Shown here: in pieces, positions 7,296 to 13,600 of the stretch
Numbering within the stretch: the stretch's first letter is position 1
Layout of the letters: every line of letters begins with the position of its first letter
Assembly: GCA_016198545.1 (NCBI GenBank)
Contig: JACQIJ010000226.1
Location: forward strand, 1-17,593
Source: Pseudomonadota bacterium
GTDB lineage: Bacteria; Pseudomonadota; Alphaproteobacteria; Micavibrionales; Micavibrionaceae
Length of the DNA: 17,593 bases
Direction of reading: 5' to 3'
Notes under the pieces: model-generated
What the model saw: the letters and a program-made list of their open reading frames with translations, nothing else
The model's database searches: none
Told to the model about the DNA's origin: nothing
Translations under genes and position numbers: made by a program

Positions 7296-7427
7296 TCCGG
7301 CTGGTGATATCTTCATTATGGCGAAGAAGGCTGCTTGTTATTGGTGGCGGGACAGGCTAGCCTTGGGGGCTACCGGGATTTTTCCGGTTTTACGGGTTTG
7401 AGTATCAGGTACGGGGTTTTTTTCCGA
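7296..7427 (+). other. 132-bp spacer between lytic transglycosylase gene and dotD, with weak hairpin
   Basis: The spacer holds a short inverted repeat, ACCGG (7372-7376) with CCGGT (7384-7388), followed by TTTT. This is a weak stem that could act as an attenuator. An ATG-type start at 7335 would extend dotD through this region, but the added residues do not form a signal peptide. No gene is seen. Confidence 0.3.
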
Positions 7428-7931
7428 ATGATCCGTTGTGCGGTTTTGGCAGGGTTTGCGGTGATTGTTTTTGCTCTTTCGGCCTGCACTTCGGGCAAGC
7501 CGGTCAAGGGCGATCCGCAAATTGCCGCCCAGCCCGACAAGGTGTCGGCGATGCTGGCTGAGGCTGCCGATCGCGCATCCGTCGCGCTGGAAACGCTGGC
7601 CGCCGTCGAGCAGGCGCGCACGCCCGATGCGACTGTCGAGCCCGTCGATAACGCGCCGCCCGAATTGCAGCGCGCTATTACGGTGAACTGGATCGGCCCC
7701 GTGGAGCCGATTACGCGCAAGCTGGCCGATCGCGCCGGCTACATGTTCCAGACGGTGGGCAATGCGCCGCCCGTTCCGGTCGTCGTTTCTGTGGATGTTG
7801 AAAACAAGCCCGTTATAGACGTTCTGCGTAGCGTCGGGCTGCAGCTCGGGTCGCGCGCGAATGTGCGCGTTGACGGTTTGCGCCGGATTGTTGAAATCCA
7901 TTATGTTCCCAATACGGGAGTGGGGGGATAG
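7428..7931 (+). CDS. dotD: DotD/TraH-like outer-membrane lipoprotein of the type IVB secretion core
   Basis: DotD is a lipoprotein of the outer-membrane core complex of Dot/Icm systems, helping DotH and DotG insert. The 167-aa length matches Legionella DotD (about 163 aa). The ATG at 7428 gives a clean lipoprotein signal with lipobox LSAC, the lipidated cysteine being C20. A linker region follows (about 21-80), then the secretin-N1-like domain: VNWIGPVEPITRKLADRAGY, the NAPPVPVVVSV strand and the segment around DVLRSVGLQLGSRA, all in the family order. The gene ends 5 bp before dotC and belongs to the dotD-dotC-dotB set. The Shine-Dalgarno sequence is poor, with an ACGGGG about 12 bp upstream. 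Confidence 0.9.
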   Translation: MIRCAVLAGFAVIVFALSACTSGKPVKGDPQIAAQPDKVSAMLAEAADRASVALETLAAVEQARTPDATVEPVDNAPPELQRAITVNWIGPVEPITRKLADRAGYMFQTVGNAPPVPVVVSVDVENKPVIDVLRSVGLQLGSRANVRVDGLRRIVEIHYVPNTGVGG

Positions 7932-7936
7932 CGGCT

Positions 7937-8803
7937 GTGACGTATAGCATGCGGGCCATATCCGCCTTTATCCTGATTTTTTCAGCTGTTTTTTTTAGCG
8001 CATTATCGGGCATGCGCCCTGCATGCGCGGCTTCCGTTGCGTCGACGGAAGCCGATCCGGTTCCGCCGCCCGGCCGGGAATATCTGGAGATGCTGCCCAA
8101 AGAGGAAATCATCAAGGGCGAGGAAGCGGCGCTGCCCTTTGATATCCGCGGCGATGCGATGCGCGAGGCGGCGCTTTCGTTCGGCGCACGCGGCGGCCTG
8201 GCCTGGCGGACATATGCCATCCGTCAGGAAATGGAAGATCGCTCGACCTATATGGACAAGGTGTTCGATTTCCGCCAGCTTCTGATCGCAGCGCCGTCCG
8301 GGCTTCTGATCGAGCCGCCGGTCATATCCGAATCCGTCAACGCGATGATCATCAGCAACGGCGGCGCGGAAGCCGCCGTTGCGGATCGCGTATACGGCAT
8401 CAGCGTGGATGCCCGCATCATCAGCGCGGCGCGCTCATGGCGCAATTATCTGGAGCGCGATTGGGGCGAAGTGACGCCGCCGCCGGATATTCTGCGCCCG
8501 AACGATGAAAAAGAGCGCGCGAAGTGGATCGAATGGGTGCGTGCAGGATGGGACATGGGCATCGAGCAGGCGGATGCTATATTTCAGGACGACCTGAATG
8601 AACTGATCGCCGATTATCAAGGCATGGTGCGTTACCGCATGCTGTTGACGCAAGGCATGGTAACGCCGCCCTATGCGCTGCAGGTTGATCGCGGCGTGAC
8701 GGGCGGCGGCAAGGAAATGCGCGTGGGGGACCGGGCGGTGCAGATCACCGGCATGCCTGCGCTGGTTCCGGGATCAGAGACATGGCAGCCCGCAAACCGA
8801 TAA
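7937..8803 (+). CDS. dotC: DotC/TraI-like type IVB secretion core protein
   Basis: DotC is a periplasmic/outer-membrane core component that acts with DotD and DotH. The 288-aa protein shows the DotC pattern throughout: RGDAMREAALSFGARGGLAW near residue 71, a FDFRQLL stretch, VISESVNA, the RVYGISVDARI and RSWRNYLERDW regions and, near the end, W-R-AGWDMGIEQA followed by MVRYRMLLTQGMVTPPY. Legionella DotC is a lipoprotein; here the signal peptide ends PACAAS with no lipobox (Arg at -3 relative to the cysteine), so ordinary signal-peptidase cleavage is more likely. The GTG at 7937 follows a GGGGGG run by about 9 bp; an ATG at 7949 would also leave an intact signal peptide. The 3' end overlaps dotB by 22 bp. 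Confidence 0.9.
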   Translation: MTYSMRAISAFILIFSAVFFSALSGMRPACAASVASTEADPVPPPGREYLEMLPKEEIIKGEEAALPFDIRGDAMREAALSFGARGGLAWRTYAIRQEMEDRSTYMDKVFDFRQLLIAAPSGLLIEPPVISESVNAMIISNGGAEAAVADRVYGISVDARIISAARSWRNYLERDWGEVTPPPDILRPNDEKERAKWIEWVRAGWDMGIEQADAIFQDDLNELIADYQGMVRYRMLLTQGMVTPPYALQVDRGVTGGGKEMRVGDRAVQITGMPALVPGSETWQPANR

Positions 8804-9945
8804 GCCTTCTTAAAGGCAAGGACAACAAGGCCCAGACCTGGCCGGAGGAGCCGGGGCGGTTCACGCAGGAGCATGTAGACCCGTTTTTGCTGTGGTCGGT
8901 GAAGAAAAACGCTTCCGATATAACATTTCAATCCGATCGTCCCGTTTATCACGAAATCGACGGCGTTCTTTATCCGGCGACGTTCCGCGCGCTGGACGCG
9001 GCCGACATGCAGGTCATCCTGCACAGGATATACGGACCGGAGGCGCAGGCGCGCCTTGCCTCGGGAACGGATCTGGATCTGTCTTACGAGGTGCGGCCCG
9101 ACCGCTATACGCGCATCCGCTTCCGGGTCAACATCACGGCCATTCTCTCCAAGGGGCGCGATGCCTCGCAGGTGACGATGCGGGTTTTGCCGAACGAGCC
9201 GCCGACGATGAAGGATCTGAATATCGAAGCGGACATTGTCAATCACTGGGCGCCGCGGCAGGGCATCGTCATCATCGCCGGTCCGACGGGATCGGGCAAG
9301 ACCACGTTGCTGGCGGCGGGATGCCGGATGCTGCTGGAACGCCCGCACGGGTGCGGCAAGATGCTGACTTATGAATCGCCGATCGAATACGTGTATGACG
9401 TGATCAAAAGCCCGCGGTCACTTGTTGCGCAGACGGAAATTCCAAGGCATCTTCCCGATTTCGCGCGCGGCGTGCGGAATTCCCTGCGGCGCAAGCCGGA
9501 AATCATTCTGGTCGGCGAGGCGCGCGACCGCGAAACGATATCCGCCGCCATCGAGGCGGCGCAGACCGGCCACGCGGTCTATACGACAACGCACACGATC
9601 GGCGTTGCCTCGACGATCCAGAGGATGGTTTCGACTTTCGGCCCCGAGGAACGGTCGGAAAGGGCTTATGCGCTTATGGAGACGATCCGCATGATTTGCA
9701 CGCAGGCGCTCGTGCCCAAGATTGGCGGCGGCCGCATGGGCATCCGGGAGTGGATGAAGTTTCCGGACGAGGTGCGGGAAAAGCTCCTGGATATGAGTTA
9801 TTCGGAATGGGTGGGAACGCTCCACCGCATGCTGCCGAATTATGGACAGACCATGGCCGCATCGGCGAAAATAGCTTTTGAGAAAGGCTTTATAGACCGT
9901 CGCTGGTATTTGTTGCTGGCGGCCAGCACAGGCGGCGGCGAGTAA
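8782..9945 (+). CDS. dotB: DotB/TraJ-like secretion ATPase
   Basis: DotB is a cytoplasmic hexameric ATPase of the PilT/VirB11 superfamily that docks at the base of the Dot/Icm channel and powers its activity. The 387-aa length fits (Legionella DotB is 377). Walker A is GPTGSGKT at 167-174 and the Walker B region is EIILVGE at 240-246, followed by ARDRETI and the His box TGHAVYTTTHT. The N-terminal domain contains ASDITFQSD, typical of PilT-like ATPases, and a C-terminal segment (about 330-387) extends past the ATPase core. The start codon lies within dotC, so the two are probably translationally coupled. Identification as DotB instead of a pilus-retraction ATPase rests on the dotDC neighbours and the overall sequence pattern. 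Confidence 0.93.
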   Translation: MAARKPISLLKGKDNKAQTWPEEPGRFTQEHVDPFLLWSVKKNASDITFQSDRPVYHEIDGVLYPATFRALDAADMQVILHRIYGPEAQARLASGTDLDLSYEVRPDRYTRIRFRVNITAILSKGRDASQVTMRVLPNEPPTMKDLNIEADIVNHWAPRQGIVIIAGPTGSGKTTLLAAGCRMLLERPHGCGKMLTYESPIEYVYDVIKSPRSLVAQTEIPRHLPDFARGVRNSLRRKPEIILVGEARDRETISAAIEAAQTGHAVYTTTHTIGVASTIQRMVSTFGPEERSERAYALMETIRMICTQALVPKIGGGRMGIREWMKFPDEVREKLLDMSYSEWVGTLHRMLPNYGQTMAASAKIAFEKGFIDRRWYLLLAASTGGGE

Positions 9946-9969
9946 ATGTTCTTTTAACCATGTCCCTGT

Positions 9970-9996
9970 TATAATTCCCGGAGCGGGAAGGATTTT
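9970..9996 (+). promoter_or_regulatory. Hairpin overlapping the icmT ribosome binding site, with adjacent TATAAT
   Basis: A perfect 6-bp stem, TTCCCG (9975-9980) and CGGGAA (9984-9989), with loop GAG, is followed by TTTT at 9993-9996. Its 3' arm overlaps the icmT Shine-Dalgarno sequence GGGAAGGA. A TATAAT box at 9970-9975 directly abuts the stem, although no good -35 was found 16-18 bp upstream. The element could lower icmT translation or attenuate read-through from dotB. Confidence 0.35.
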
Positions 9997-9999
9997 GTT

Positions 10000-10299
10000 A
10001 TGTCGCAGGCTGACGATACCCGGGAAGAGAAAGCCCACTGGCACTGGCGCAACACAATGAGGCCTGTGCGCTTTTTCAATCTTGACGCCCGCGCCGCGCT
10101 GCCGTTTTGCCTGCTGCTCGTTTACGCGCGCCCTCACACGCTGGTTCTGACGATTATCATCACAACGATATTCTATATCCTTGAGCGCAAGGGTTTGACT
10201 TTTCCCTCCGCCATGCGCGCCTTGCGCGTTTTCATGATCGGTATAAACCGGCCGGCCTGGGTTACGATGCGGCACAGGCGTATGATTGATTTTGGCTAG
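10000..10299 (+). CDS. icmT: IcmT/TraK-like type IVB secretion membrane protein
   Basis: IcmT is a small inner-membrane protein of Dot/Icm systems; in Legionella it affects pore formation and egress, and TraK is the IncI counterpart. The protein (99 aa) has the family signature HWRNTMRPVRFFNLDARAAL at residues 14-33, a hydrophobic region split into two probable membrane segments (about 32-60), and a basic C-terminal half with MRALRVFMIGINRPAWVTMR. The order dotB-icmT parallels traJ-traK of IncI plasmids, whereas in Legionella these genes are far apart. The Shine-Dalgarno sequence GGAAGGA is partly inside the hairpin described separately. The gap to dotB is 54 bp. Confidence 0.9.
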   Translation: MSQADDTREEKAHWHWRNTMRPVRFFNLDARAALPFCLLLVYARPHTLVLTIIITTIFYILERKGLTFPSAMRALRVFMIGINRPAWVTMRHRRMIDFG

Positions 10300-10337
10300 C
10301 GCGCCGTAACAGGCTGTGAAAAGCGCATTGATGCCGC

Positions 10338-10366
10338 TTGTCATTTATACGCGCCCGTTCTATTTT
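10338..10366 (+). promoter_or_regulatory. Candidate internal promoter for the TcpQ-domain gene
   Basis: TTGTCA (10338-10343) and TATTTT (10361-10366) are separated by 17 bp in the 104-bp gap after icmT, placing the start of transcription near 10373, about 30 bp before the ATG at 10404. Sequence match only. Confidence 0.4.
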
Positions 10367-10403
10367 TCAAAAGGTTCAAGCGGTATATCAAGGGAATTTT
10401 AAT

Positions 10404-11681
10404 ATGAAAAAAGGTAACGGAATCCGGGCTTCAATGTCTCTTGCGGCTGCGCTGTTTTGTTTTATGCCTGCCGCTGCGCATGCCGGGTTTGAATGGGCGC
10501 CGCCCCCGCCGCCCGCCGCCGCCGTCCCGGCAACGCCCGATGCGGGTTCGATGGTTCCGTTTCCCGAAGGGCCGGATGCCGTTGCCGCGCCTGTGCCGTC
10601 CGTTGATTCCGCCATGATGCCGCCGCCCGGAATGCCGGATCCTGTGAGCATAGATCCGTATCCAGCCGGAGGCACGCCGGAGGCGTTGCGCGCGCCGGTT
10701 CTGCCTGCGCCGGGGATGGTTGTTTCTTCCCCCGAGGCGCCTTCATCGCCTTTTGCCGCCTACCCTTCTTCAACGCCGAAGGCATCGATGCCCGCGATGG
10801 ATGATGCGCATTATGAAACGGTGTCCGGCTTTGGCGACGATATCCCGCTGGCGATGGCCATGCGGCAGGTTATTCCGGCTTCGTACGCTTATTCGTTCGA
10901 TCCTTCCGTCAATCCGGGCGTGAAGGTTTCATGGCGCGGCGAAAGGCCGTGGAATGCTGTTTTAGGCGATGCTCTGGCCGCAAAAGGCATGACGATGACA
11001 ATAAAAAACAACATGGTGCGAATCTCTCCCGTTGCCGCGGCGGCGGCTTCGTCTCCGCCTGCAATGGTCGTGCCGCCATCCGATTCCATGATGCCGGAGT
11101 TCGATGTTGCTGCGCCGCCGGCTCCGGCGGTTGCCGCGCAGAATCCGGATTACGCCGCTATCGGCGCGGATGAGGGTGGATATGAGCCGTCCTACCCGCG
11201 CCGCGCCCGTCCGCCGTTGCCGCTGACGTCTGCCGGAAATTCTTCCGTGTCAAAACCGGTAAGCGGCGATACGGTTTCCGCTGCGTTGCGGCCGATGAAT
11301 GATGGCGGCGTGAAAATTGCCCGTCCCGCCTATGTTTATTCGCCGCCATCCGACATCGCTCCGGTTTTTCCCGAGGCATCGAGGGCGTCGCCGCCGGCCG
11401 CTTCCCTGCCGCGGACATGGACGGCGGAAAAGGGGGAAAGCCTTCGCTATCTTCTCATGAACTGGTCGGCGCTTGAAGGGGTCGATATGTACTGGGAGCC
11501 GGAGCAGGATTACAATATGCCTGAAGCCATCCGGGCAAGCGGCAGTTATGCGGACGCCGTAGGCATGGTTCTTGCGGCTTACGAGGCGGACGAAGACAGG
11601 CCGTTGGGCCGTCTCTACCCCCGTCAGGATGACGGCGGCAAGCCGGTTCTGGTCATTCAGAGCAGCGAAAATATTAACTAA
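10404..11681 (+). CDS. Secreted proline-rich protein with C-terminal TcpQ-like domain
   Basis: The protein (425 aa) starts with a signal peptide ending AHA before GFEW (about residue 27). A long proline-, alanine- and serine-rich stretch (28-138) is followed by a first globular domain (about 142-210). This domain looks like a short secretin-N or TcpQ/PilL-N type beta-alpha fold, with AMRQVIPASYAYSF and a W-ERPWNAVL segment. A second low-complexity linker leads to a C-terminal domain (about 339-422) matching the TcpQ pattern: W-A-GESLRYLL, YNMPEAIRASGSYADAVGMV, DRPL and a final VLVIQSSE strand. TcpQ-type proteins support outer-membrane channels of pili. Here it stands where other T4BSS clusters have further core genes, so it may be a periplasmic or outer-membrane core accessory. 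The start is supported by AGGGA about 9 bp upstream. Confidence 0.82.
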   Translation: MKKGNGIRASMSLAAALFCFMPAAAHAGFEWAPPPPPAAAVPATPDAGSMVPFPEGPDAVAAPVPSVDSAMMPPPGMPDPVSIDPYPAGGTPEALRAPVLPAPGMVVSSPEAPSSPFAAYPSSTPKASMPAMDDAHYETVSGFGDDIPLAMAMRQVIPASYAYSFDPSVNPGVKVSWRGERPWNAVLGDALAAKGMTMTIKNNMVRISPVAAAAASSPPAMVVPPSDSMMPEFDVAAPPAPAVAAQNPDYAAIGADEGGYEPSYPRRARPPLPLTSAGNSSVSKPVSGDTVSAALRPMNDGGVKIARPAYVYSPPSDIAPVFPEASRASPPAASLPRTWTAEKGESLRYLLMNWSALEGVDMYWEPEQDYNMPEAIRASGSYADAVGMVLAAYEADEDRPLGRLYPRQDDGGKPVLVIQSSENIN

Positions 11682-11882
11682 TCCGCGTTTTGGCGCATTG
11701 AATTATAGTCTTTTAGATTAGGGATCGGACACATTCGGGCATCGTCGCCCCCGCCTCGGGCGGGGTCCGGCAAGCCAGGAGTTCAGTGTTTTCAATCGCA
11801 GGCCGGATGCCTGCCTGTAGCGGGCATGACGGGCGGGTGGCGTCGGATTCTTGTTGGTAATGACTATAATGGCGCGCGACTC
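11682..11882. repeat. Spacer with REP-like hairpins between the secretion cluster and rsmC
   Basis: This 200-bp non-coding stretch contains two perfect stems: CCCCGCC/GGCGGGG with loop TCG at 11749-11765, and GCAGGC/GCCTGC with a 5-nt loop at 11798-11814. Flanking text such as CGTCGCCCCCGCC and CGGGCATGACGGGC resembles ends of repetitive extragenic palindromes common in alphaproteobacteria. The first hairpin may also stop transcription from the secretion cluster, though no U-run follows it. I see only one copy in this window, so repeat status is a guess from sequence style. Confidence 0.35.
11865..11870 (+). promoter_or_regulatory. Candidate -10 box just upstream of rsmC
   Basis: A perfect TATAAT ends 12 bp before the rsmC ATG at 11883, so transcription from it would give a transcript with a leader of only about 6 nt or none. 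No Shine-Dalgarno sequence precedes that ATG, which agrees with leaderless translation. The -35 region at the expected spacing is poor. Confidence 0.35.
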
Positions 11883-12923
11883 ATGAAGGGCGATTTCTTA
11901 CATGCTTTGTTTCTTCCTTTTGAGTCCGGGGTCTTGTCCCTGCCGGACGCCGGCGCGCGCATCCTGTTCATGAACGGCGAGGTTTGCGCAGGCATTGAGG
12001 CCATGCGAAATTCCCGTCTGACAGTGCAGCAATATTTCAGGCCGTATGTAAACGAATTGCAGCAGGCTGGATACGATACCGTCGCCGATGTTCCCGACGG
12101 GGGGGCTTTTGATGCGGTTTTACTATCCGCGCCGCGGCAGCATGCGGAGTGTCTGCATGTTATGGCGGCGGGTCTGCGCGTTCTGAAGCCGGGTGGAGTT
12201 TTCCTGGCGGCGGGCGCGAACGATGCGGGGGGAAAACGGCTTGGCGGGGATGCGCGCAGGCTGGGGCTGGATGTCGGCGAGGAGTCAAAGCATCGCGCGC
12301 GCGTCATATGGGGCGTCAAGCGCGCTTCCGGCGATTACGGTGAAGAATTTGCCGCCGGGGACTACCAGCCGGTATGCGGCGGGCAATATATTTCACGGCC
12401 CGGGATATTTTGCTGGGACAGAATCGATGCCGGATCCGCTTTGCTTGCGGCATCATTGCCCGGCGGCGGGTTTACCGGGAAAGTCGCTGATTTCGGGTGC
12501 GGGTACGGCTATCTTGCCCTGCATCTTCTGACGCATAACAGGGAAATATCCGATCTTTACTGCATCGATGCGGATGCGCGCGCCGTAGAGGCGTGCCGGC
12601 GCAACATAGCGGGCCGCGCCTTTAAGACGAAAATACACTACAGGTGGGCCGATATTGCGTCTGACGACGCTATGCCCGAGGGGTTCGATGCCGTAGTCAT
12701 GAATCCGCCCTTTCATGAAAACAAGGAAACGCTTCCCGAGGCCGGCCTGTCTTTCATAGAGGCGGCCGCGCGCGGTCTTCTGCCCGGCGGAAAATTGTGG
12801 ATGGTTGCGAATGCGCATCTGCCGTATGAAAAAACGCTTTCCCGCCTATTCGCTGACTGCAGAAAGATAAAAGAAGAAAATGGATACAAGGTTTTTTGCG
12901 CGACGAAGGGTGCTGCGCCTTGA
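11883..12923 (+). CDS. rsmC: 16S rRNA guanine-N2 methyltransferase RsmC-like
   Basis: The protein (346 aa) is predicted to methylate a guanine (G1207 in Escherichia coli) of 16S rRNA in the 30S subunit using S-adenosylmethionine. It shows the two-domain RsmC layout: a degenerate N-terminal methyltransferase-like half (1 to about 165, with the VLKPGG strand but no good SAM motif) and an active C-terminal half. That half has SAM motif DFGCGYG at 203-209, an acidic motif DLYCIDAD at the end of the next strand, and catalytic NPPFH at 274-278. The start at 11883 is chosen because the protein then begins like RsmC; an upstream alternative at 11826 adds 19 residues from the repeat-like spacer. It overlaps the next gene by 4 bp. 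Confidence 0.85.
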   Translation: MKGDFLHALFLPFESGVLSLPDAGARILFMNGEVCAGIEAMRNSRLTVQQYFRPYVNELQQAGYDTVADVPDGGAFDAVLLSAPRQHAECLHVMAAGLRVLKPGGVFLAAGANDAGGKRLGGDARRLGLDVGEESKHRARVIWGVKRASGDYGEEFAAGDYQPVCGGQYISRPGIFCWDRIDAGSALLAASLPGGGFTGKVADFGCGYGYLALHLLTHNREISDLYCIDADARAVEACRRNIAGRAFKTKIHYRWADIASDDAMPEGFDAVVMNPPFHENKETLPEAGLSFIEAAARGLLPGGKLWMVANAHLPYEKTLSRLFADCRKIKEENGYKVFCATKGAAP

Positions 12924-13600
12924 TTGGTCTGTCTCACATAAAAGGCATTATCTGGGATCTGGACAATACGCTGTACCGGCTGGAACAGGCGCATATCAAG
13001 GCGTTCAATATTGCGATCGCCCGCGCCGCCCTTGCGTCAGGCGTTGACATGGATTTTTCCCGCGCCGTGGAACTTGCGGCGCGGTCATATATAGAGCGCG
13101 GCCAGAGCGGGCGCATCTTCATAGAGGAATACGGCGTGAAGCTGCAGGATCTGCATTACACGTTTCATCATTATATCGACGAAAAAATCATAGAGGCTTG
13201 CCGCAGAACGCAAGACTTGTTCGCGGAGATCCATGTTTCGCATGCTCTGGTGACCCACGCATCGAAAGAATGGGCGCAGCGCGTTCTGAAGCAGATCGGC
13301 CTGACACAATGGTTTCCGGATGACCGTCTGTTCGCGCTTGAAACATTCGACTTTGCGCACAAATACGAAAGCACCGTTGCATTCGATGCGGCGTCACAGG
13401 CCATGAATCTGGATGCGGACAGAATCATGATGGTAGAAGACGTTCATGCCAATTTGCGGATACCGTATGAACTGGGCATGACGACGGCGTTGATTCATCA
13501 CGGGCAAGCTCCGGCGGAAATTCCGCCCTATGTGCATCTGCATTGCGAGAACAGCGTTTTTCTGCTGGAAAAGCTTCAGGCGTCGATTGCATCGGGGTGA
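12920..13600 (+). CDS. HAD-superfamily pyrimidine 5'-nucleotidase
   Basis: The protein (226 aa) is predicted to dephosphorylate nucleotides or a similar small phosphate ester in the cytoplasm. HAD motif I is DLDNT at 13-17 (nucleophile D13, acid/base D15), motif II is T112 in LVTHAS, motif III is K148 in AHKYES and motif IV is ED at 173-174. A helical cap (about 20-90) follows motif I, as in the pyrimidine 5'-nucleotidase group found in alphaproteobacteria and yeast. The start is likely a TTG overlapping the rsmC stop, with GAAGGG about 10 bp upstream; a TTG 24 bp earlier is possible. The 3' end overlaps the convergent AAA+ gene by 25 bp. Confidence 0.85.
   Translation: MIGLSHIKGIIWDLDNTLYRLEQAHIKAFNIAIARAALASGVDMDFSRAVELAARSYIERGQSGRIFIEEYGVKLQDLHYTFHHYIDEKIIEACRRTQDLFAEIHVSHALVTHASKEWAQRVLKQIGLTQWFPDDRLFALETFDFAHKYESTVAFDAASQAMNLDADRIMMVEDVHANLRIPYELGMTTALIHHGQAPAEIPPYVHLHCENSVFLLEKLQASIASG

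Noticed and set aside
7335..7427. Upstream start extending DotD by 31 residues.
   Set aside because: The extension would bury the lipoprotein signal peptide; the ATG at 7428 gives a standard lipobox and the family length.
9418..10344. A 308-codon minus-strand open frame across dotB and icmT.
   Set aside because: It lies opposite two well-recognised genes and has no signal, motif or ribosome site of its own.
4970..11700. Secretion cluster as a recently acquired mobile island.
   Set aside because: No integrase, tRNA, direct repeats or IS ends were seen at either side, and base composition and codon use look like those of the neighbours.
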